The translations under genes and the position numbers were made by a program. Positions 20,910 to 25,169 of a stretch of DNA of 25,169 bases are shown one piece after another (positions within the stretch are counted from its first letter, which is position 1; each line of letters opens with the position of its first letter). Under the pieces are notes generated by a model, which saw only the letters and a list, made by a program, of their open reading frames with translations, was not told the origin of the DNA and did no database searches. The stretch lies in contig CALEYV010000162.1 in the NCBI GenBank assembly GCA_937927875.1, positions 1-25,169 of the forward strand, given 5' to 3'. The stretch is from an uncultured Actinomycetes bacterium (GTDB taxonomy: Bacteria; Actinomycetota; Acidimicrobiia; IMCC26256; PALSA-555).

Positions 20910-23816
20910 ATGCCCGGTCGTGACGCGGTGACCGCCGGGCGGCGGCGGCCGGCGCTGCCCCGCGCCGCCCACTCGAGCGCCGAGGCGGAGCGTCAGGTCC
21001 GCTTCCTCCGCGCGCTCATCGAGCACTCAGCCGACATGGTGAGCGTCGTCGGCGCCGACGGCACCCTGCGGTTCCACTACCCACCCACCGTGCTCGGGTA
21101 CGCCGAGGGCGAGAACTTCGGCCGGGCCGTCTTCGACTTCGTGCACCCCGACGACCGCGACGCCGCGGTCGCGCGCTTCACCGCCGCGCTCGCGGAGCCG
21201 GGCCTGAGCGACCCGTTCGAGTGCCGTGTCCTGCGGGCCGACGGCGAGTGGCGCTGGATGGAGCTGCGGGCCACGAACCTCATCGACGACCCGACCGTCC
21301 AGGGTCTCGTGCTGAACGCGCGCGACGTGTCGGAGCGCAAGGTGGCCGAGCAGTCGCTGCGCGCCAACGAGGAGCGGTTCCGCCTGCTGGTCCAGCACGC
21401 CTCCGACCTGGTGGTGGTGTGGGACGCCGAGGGCAAGCTCACCTACGCGAGCCCGGCCGCCTACCGGTTCTCGCTCGGTGACGACCCACCCGCCAAACCC
21501 GACCTGCAGTCGATCGTGACGGTCACGCACCCGGACGACCGCGCCCGGGTCAACGACATCGGGCGGCAGCTGACCTGGGGCGGCAGCAAGCACGAGCGCT
21601 TCGTCGCTCGGTTCCAGCGCTACGACGGCACCTATCGCTGGCTCGACGTGACGCTCACGAACCTGCTCGACAACCCCGGCGTGGGCGGCGTGGTCGCCAA
21701 CGCGCACGACATCACCGAGCAGATTGAATCCGAGGAGGCGCTGCGCCACAACGAGCAGCGGTTCACCGCCCTCGTCGAGCACTCGACGGACATCCTCGCC
21801 GTCATCGACGAGATCGGGATCCTCACCTATCACAGCCCCGCCACCGAGCGGCTGCTCGGCTACCCGACGGGGGCGCTGATCGGGACGAACGCCTTCGACC
21901 TCATCCATGAGGAGGATCTCGCGGGCTCGCTGGCCGTCCTCGCCCAGGTGCTCGAGGAGCCGGACACGCCGCGGTTCCATGAACTGCGGTTCCGACACGG
22001 CGACGGCAGCTACGTGGATCTCGGGGTCGCGGCCACGAACCGGCTCGAAGACCCGGCGGTGGAGGGCATCGTCATCAACGCCCGCGACATCACCGAGCGC
22101 CGGCGGGCCGAGCAGGCCCAGCGGGCGAGCGAGGCGTGGTTCCGCAGCCTGGTCCAGCACGGCTACGACTGCGTCGCGGTCCTCGGCCCCGACCGGCACC
22201 TCACCTACGTCAGCCCCGCGGTCACGAACGTCCTCGGCTACGACCCGACCGACCTGGCCGGCCGGGAGACCGGGGCGCTCGCGCACCCCGACGACGAGGT
22301 GATGCTGCACAGCCACTTCGAGGCGGTGGTCGCGACGCCCGGCGCGCACGCCCCGATCGAGCTGCGGGCTCGGCACGCCGACGGGTCGTGGCGGTGGCTG
22401 GAGCTCGCCTTCACGAACCAGCTCGACAACCCGGTCGTCAACGGGGTCGTCGTCAACTTCCGCGAGATCACGGAGCGCAAGCGAATCGAGGGCGAGCTTG
22501 CCCATCAGGCCCTCCACGACTCGCTGACCGGGCTGCCGAACCGGGTCCTGCTCGTCGACCGGATCGGGCAGGCGCTGGCGCGCGCGGCGCGCGGCTCGGC
22601 CCGAGCCGGGGTGCTCTTCCTCGACCTCGACCGCTTCAAGCTCGTGAACGACACCCGCGGCCACGCGGCCGGTGACGAGGTGCTCGTCGCGGCGGCGCGC
22701 CGGCTCCGCGAATCAGCGCGGGGCAGCGACACCGTGGCGCGGTTCGGCGGCGACGAGTTCGTCGTCCTCTACGACGACGTCACCGACGCCGCCGATCTGC
22801 TGGCGCGGGCACGGGCGCTGTGCACCGCGATGGCGGTGCCGTTCCGGCTCCGCAACAGCGACACCTACATCTCGGTGAGCATCGGGGCCGCGCTCGGGAC
22901 CCGCGGCGAGTCCCCGGACGCCATCCTGCGCGACGCCGACGCCGCCATGTACCACGCCAAGGAGCGGGGCGGCGGCACGGTCGCGCTCGTCAACGAGGAC
23001 ATCCGCCGGCGCGCCCACGCGCGGTTCGAGACTGAACGGTCGCTGCACGGCGCACTGCGGCGGGACGAGTTCGCGCTCGTCTACCAGCCGGTCGTCGCCC
23101 TGGACACGCGCGACGTCGTGGGGGTCGAGGCGCTGCTGCGCTGGGACCACCCCAGCCGGGGCCGGCTGGCCCCGGGCGACTTCATCGACCTGGCCGAGGA
23201 GACGGGCCAGATCCTCGCCATCGGGACCCAGACCCTCGAGCGGGCCTGCGAGCAGCTCGTCGCGTGGCGCGCCCACCCCCCGCTCGCCGACCTCGGCGTG
23301 TCGGTGAACGTGTCGGCGCTGCAGCTGCGCGACGCCGAGCTGCCGGAGCACGTCAGCCGGGCCCTGGAGCGGGTCTCGCTCCCCGCGTCGGCGCTGACGC
23401 TCGAGATCACCGAGAGCTTCGTGATCGAGGACTCCCAGGGCTCGATCGAGACGCTGGCCGCGTTGAAGGCGCTCGGGGTCCAGCTCGTCGTCGACGACTT
23501 TGGGACCGGGTACTCGTCGCTCGGCTACCTGCACCGCATGCCGCTCGACGGCCTGAAGGTCGACCGCACGTTCCTGCGCGAGATCGCCAAGGGCGGCCGC
23601 GACGTGGCCATCGTCGCCGCCATCTTCGCCATGGCCGGCGCCCTCGGGCTCACGGTGGTCGCAGAGGGCGTCGAGACCGAGGCCCAGCACGACCAGCTGC
23701 TCGAGCTGGGGTGCCGGTACGCACAGGGGTTCCTTTACGCCCGGCCGCTCCTGCCGGATGCGATCCCGGCGCTGGCCGACGCCGGCCGGATGGTGCCGCC
23801 CGGGCCCAGCTCCTAG
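20910..23816 (+). CDS. Four-PAS GGDEF-EAL c-di-GMP turnover protein
   Basis: A 968-residue soluble signalling protein without membrane segments. Four PAS/PAC modules begin at about residues 31, 156, 284 and 410. Each ends with a near-repeat such as TNLLDNPGVGGVVANAHDIT. The GGDEF domain (about 530-690) has an intact RFGGDEF at 611-617 and a product-inhibition site RGSD at 604-607, five residues before it. The EAL domain (about 705-960) keeps EAL at 740-742, SVNVSALQLRD, ITES, DDFGTGYSSLGYLHRMPLDG, LKVD, VAEGVE and QGFLYARPL. Both c-di-GMP synthesis and breakdown look possible, with PAS ligands setting the balance. The ATG at 20910 was chosen because upstream in-frame codons fall inside the promoter and structured leader. 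The stop TAG shares CTAG with the convergent gene. Confidence 0.94.
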   Translation: MPGRDAVTAGRRRPALPRAAHSSAEAERQVRFLRALIEHSADMVSVVGADGTLRFHYPPTVLGYAEGENFGRAVFDFVHPDDRDAAVARFTAALAEPGLSDPFECRVLRADGEWRWMELRATNLIDDPTVQGLVLNARDVSERKVAEQSLRANEERFRLLVQHASDLVVVWDAEGKLTYASPAAYRFSLGDDPPAKPDLQSIVTVTHPDDRARVNDIGRQLTWGGSKHERFVARFQRYDGTYRWLDVTLTNLLDNPGVGGVVANAHDITEQIESEEALRHNEQRFTALVEHSTDILAVIDEIGILTYHSPATERLLGYPTGALIGTNAFDLIHEEDLAGSLAVLAQVLEEPDTPRFHELRFRHGDGSYVDLGVAATNRLEDPAVEGIVINARDITERRRAEQAQRASEAWFRSLVQHGYDCVAVLGPDRHLTYVSPAVTNVLGYDPTDLAGRETGALAHPDDEVMLHSHFEAVVATPGAHAPIELRARHADGSWRWLELAFTNQLDNPVVNGVVVNFREITERKRIEGELAHQALHDSLTGLPNRVLLVDRIGQALARAARGSARAGVLFLDLDRFKLVNDTRGHAAGDEVLVAAARRLRESARGSDTVARFGGDEFVVLYDDVTDAADLLARARALCTAMAVPFRLRNSDTYISVSIGAALGTRGESPDAILRDADAAMYHAKERGGGTVALVNEDIRRRAHARFETERSLHGALRRDEFALVYQPVVALDTRDVVGVEALLRWDHPSRGRLAPGDFIDLAEETGQILAIGTQTLERACEQLVAWRAHPPLADLGVSVNVSALQLRDAELPEHVSRALERVSLPASALTLEITESFVIEDSQGSIETLAALKALGVQLVVDDFGTGYSSLGYLHRMPLDGLKVDRTFLREIAKGGRDVAIVAAIFAMAGALGLTVVAEGVETEAQHDQLLELGCRYAQGFLYARPLLPDAIPALADAGRMVPPGPSS

Positions 23817-24850
23817 CCGACCAGCAGCGACTCGTCGACGCGCCGCCAGGCGTCGCGCGCCCACTCGTCACGATCGGCGAGCGCGGGCGCGTCGACCGCC
23901 AGCTCCACCTCGAGCGGCGCGAATCGCGCCCGGGCCTCGGGCCCGAGGTCCGCGAACTGCGACCACGGCGGCGGTGAGCCGAGCGGCCGGCCGACGACGA
24001 CCGGCACGAAGATCGACCGGCACGGCGAGCCGAGGCAGACGTGAGCCAGCGGACGCCCGCTCGGGAACGGTCCCGGCAGCTCGGCGACGATGCCCGCGGT
24101 GGTGGCCACGTAATCCGGCACGTGCATGCAGACGCTGAACCCGTCCTCGCCGCTCGTGTCGTCGCGCAGATGCGCCTGCAGCGCCTCGACCGTGACCGGG
24201 CCGGCGGCCAGGACGGCCTGGCTGGCCCGCCACCGCGGATCGGTCACGGTGTCCGGCGGCATCGCGGGGTCCCGGTGCTCGGCGTCGAAGGCCGGGATCG
24301 TGGTCCGGTTCGAGATCGAGCGGGTGCGCGTCACGCGCTCGGTCGCCCAGCGGGTCCCGGACGTCTCGATCACGAAGGCCTCGGACGCGTCGGCGACGAG
24401 GAACGACGACCAGTACGGGTCGTCGATGCCGTGGTGCCCGCTGCCGCCCTGCCCGTAGCGCTCGAGGAGCTCGATGACGGTGCCGACGGCGGCGCTCGCG
24501 GTGGCGGCCCGCTCGAGGGCGAGCCGGACCAGGTCCATCCCGATCAGCTTCGGGGCCAGGCCATGGGGGTCGAGGGTCGTGAAGATGGCCGCGTTCCCGG
24601 CCGCGACGCCCGCCTCGTTGACGCCGTGCTCGAGGCCCCAGCACCACGACGGCCGGGACGCGAGCACGCCGAGGGTCGGCTCCGGCGACGGCTCGACGTC
24701 GATGTACGTCGTACGCAGCGGCCCCTCGTCGCGCCGGGGCGCCAGCCACTCGAGCTCCTGGGCCTCGCGGGGTGGGCGGTCTGAGTTCTTGGCGAACAGG
24801 GTCCGCCCCGACGCGGTGGCCGGCGGCAGCGCGACGAGGAGGTCACACAC
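23813..24850 (-). CDS. Peptidase C69 / secernin-type Ntn hydrolase
   Basis: A 345-residue protein beginning MCDLLVAL. The GTG start at 24850 makes residue 2 a Cys, which becomes the N-terminal nucleophile after Met removal, as in secernins and C69 dipeptidases. Other family marks are LFAKNSDRPPREAQ, GLEHGVNEAGVAAGNAAI, SFLVADASEAFVIET and SVCMHVPDYVATTAG. It probably hydrolyses a dipeptide or other amide in the cytoplasm; no signal peptide is present. A TACCGT -10 lies 8 nt before the GTG, so a leaderless start at exactly the right codon supports the Cys2 assignment. It is divergent from the amine oxidase gene, 72 bases apart, and convergent with the c-di-GMP gene. Confidence 0.89.
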   Translation of the reverse strand: MCDLLVALPPATASGRTLFAKNSDRPPREAQELEWLAPRRDEGPLRTTYIDVEPSPEPTLGVLASRPSWCWGLEHGVNEAGVAAGNAAIFTTLDPHGLAPKLIGMDLVRLALERAATASAAVGTVIELLERYGQGGSGHHGIDDPYWSSFLVADASEAFVIETSGTRWATERVTRTRSISNRTTIPAFDAEHRDPAMPPDTVTDPRWRASQAVLAAGPVTVEALQAHLRDDTSGEDGFSVCMHVPDYVATTAGIVAELPGPFPSGRPLAHVCLGSPCRSIFVPVVVGRPLGSPPPWSQFADLGPEARARFAPLEVELAVDAPALADRDEWARDAWRRVDESLLVG

Positions 24851-24858
24851 TCCGCGCC

Positions 24859-24864
24859 ACGGTA
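24859..24864 (-). promoter_or_regulatory. -10 element of the C69 hydrolase gene
   Basis: TACCGT on the minus strand, 8 nt before the GTG at 24850; leaderless arrangement. Confidence 0.45.
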
Positions 24865-24907
24865 ACGCCGGGCGCGCGCGCCCAGCGCGGCTCGCGGCAA
24901 CCGGCAG

Positions 24908-24913
24908 TAGGTT
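24908..24913 (+). promoter_or_regulatory. -10 element of the amine oxidase gene
   Basis: TAGGTT within CAGTAGGTTC, 9 nt before the GTG at 24923. The context is the same as for the exporter ATPase at 7998. Confidence 0.5.
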
Positions 24914-24922
24914 CGAGGCCTC

Positions 24923-25169
24923 GTGGACGTCGACGTGGTCGTGGTGGGATCCGGCCTCGCGGGGCTGGCCGCCGCCCGGGACCTCGTCGCGGCCGGCCGC
25001 TCCGTCATGGTGCTCGAGGCGCGCGACCGGGTCGGCGGCCGGGTCCTGAACGCCCACACCCGCGACGGCGCGGTGGTCGAGCTCGGCGGGCAGTGGGTCG
25101 GCCCGACCCAGGACCGGGCCATCGCCCTCGCCGAGGACCTGGGGGCGAAGCTGTTCCCCACCTACAACG
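24923..25169 (+). CDS. Flavin-containing amine oxidase (FAD-dependent), N-terminal part
   Basis: The first 82 codons; the gene runs off the right edge. It opens DVDVVVVGSGLAGLAAARDL, the FAD-binding Rossmann GxGxxG. The acidic end of the second strand follows in MVLEARDRVGGRV, then ELGGQWVGPTQDR, a signature of monoamine/putrescine-oxidase-like enzymes. It would oxidise an amine to an imine with transfer to oxygen. The substrate-binding and C-terminal FAD regions are outside the window, so related flavin enzymes such as desaturases are less likely but not excluded. GTG is the first in-frame start after the -10. Confidence 0.88.
   Translation, partial: MDVDVVVVGSGLAGLAAARDLVAAGRSVMVLEARDRVGGRVLNAHTRDGAVVELGGQWVGPTQDRAIALAEDLGAKLFPTYN

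Noticed and set aside
20896..20910. GGGGGTTCGA resembling a tRNA T-loop, possibly an attachment site
   Set aside because: No cloverleaf, acceptor stem or CCA end is present around it, and there is no integrase gene nearby.
21027..22664. A 545-codon open frame on the minus strand, opposite the c-di-GMP gene, and similar long antisense frames at 4027-5166, 2959-3894 and 19094-20191
   Set aside because: They lie fully antisense to genes with clear domain motifs, and their translations are low-complexity (Arg, Gly, Val, Asp, His runs). This is the usual effect of GC-biased third positions.
1..25169. CRISPR arrays, tRNA, rRNA, insertion sequences or phage genes
   Set aside because: No regularly spaced repeats, transposase or integrase motifs, or RNA gene signatures were seen on either strand.

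Overview
The window is very GC-rich, densely coded DNA with many GTG starts and frequent GTGA/TGATG stop-start overlaps. This fits a high-GC actinomycete, possibly a soil or freshwater Acidimicrobiia-like lineage. The class assignment is inference; no rRNA or other phylogenetic marker is present. No CRISPR array, tRNA, rRNA, phage gene or insertion sequence was seen, and no stretch over 300 bases lacks a gene or gene remnant.

Layout. (1) 1-2289, minus strand: a molybdate operon, HTH-TOBE regulator > modA > modB > modC (modC cut by the window edge), with a candidate operator at 2311-2337. (2) 2407-6131, plus: a secreted GH78 alpha-L-rhamnosidase-like enzyme, then a fumarylacetoacetate hydrolase (FAH) family protein. 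(3) 6147-10582: two DrrAB-type ABC exporters pointing away from each other, with a two-gene operon between them (a 55-residue ribbon-helix-helix protein and a VOC/glyoxalase-fold protein). (4) 10611-16668: an oxidative-metabolism block with a cysteine-free cytochrome c'-like protein, a P450 apparently without a start codon, two SDR-type enzymes, an FMN alpha-hydroxyacid oxidase coupled to a secreted protein, and a PPOX-fold flavoprotein. (5) 16768-20672: a small membrane protein, a frameshifted C-terminal remnant of an ABC1/AarF kinase, a secreted SGNH esterase, a GNAT acetyltransferase, an amidohydrolase and a short unknown protein. (6) 20736-25169: a four-PAS GGDEF-EAL c-di-GMP protein behind a structured leader, a peptidase C69/secernin-type hydrolase, and the start of a flavin amine oxidase.

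How it fits together. Most units look like uptake, catabolism or detoxification: molybdate uptake could feed Mo enzymes encoded elsewhere, and the P450, SDR, hydroxyacid oxidase, FAH and amidohydrolase families are typical of aromatic or lipid breakdown. No single pathway can be assigned.

The most general signal is regulatory. About ten genes carry a TANNNT -10 element only 6-9 nt before the start codon, the arrangement expected of leaderless mRNAs. This pattern places several starts, and it exposes the P450 anomaly: the predicted start position holds GCG instead of GTG. No clearly new defence or mobile system was found. The best candidates for new biology are the structured leader before the c-di-GMP gene, the two small operators, and the P450 without a start codon.
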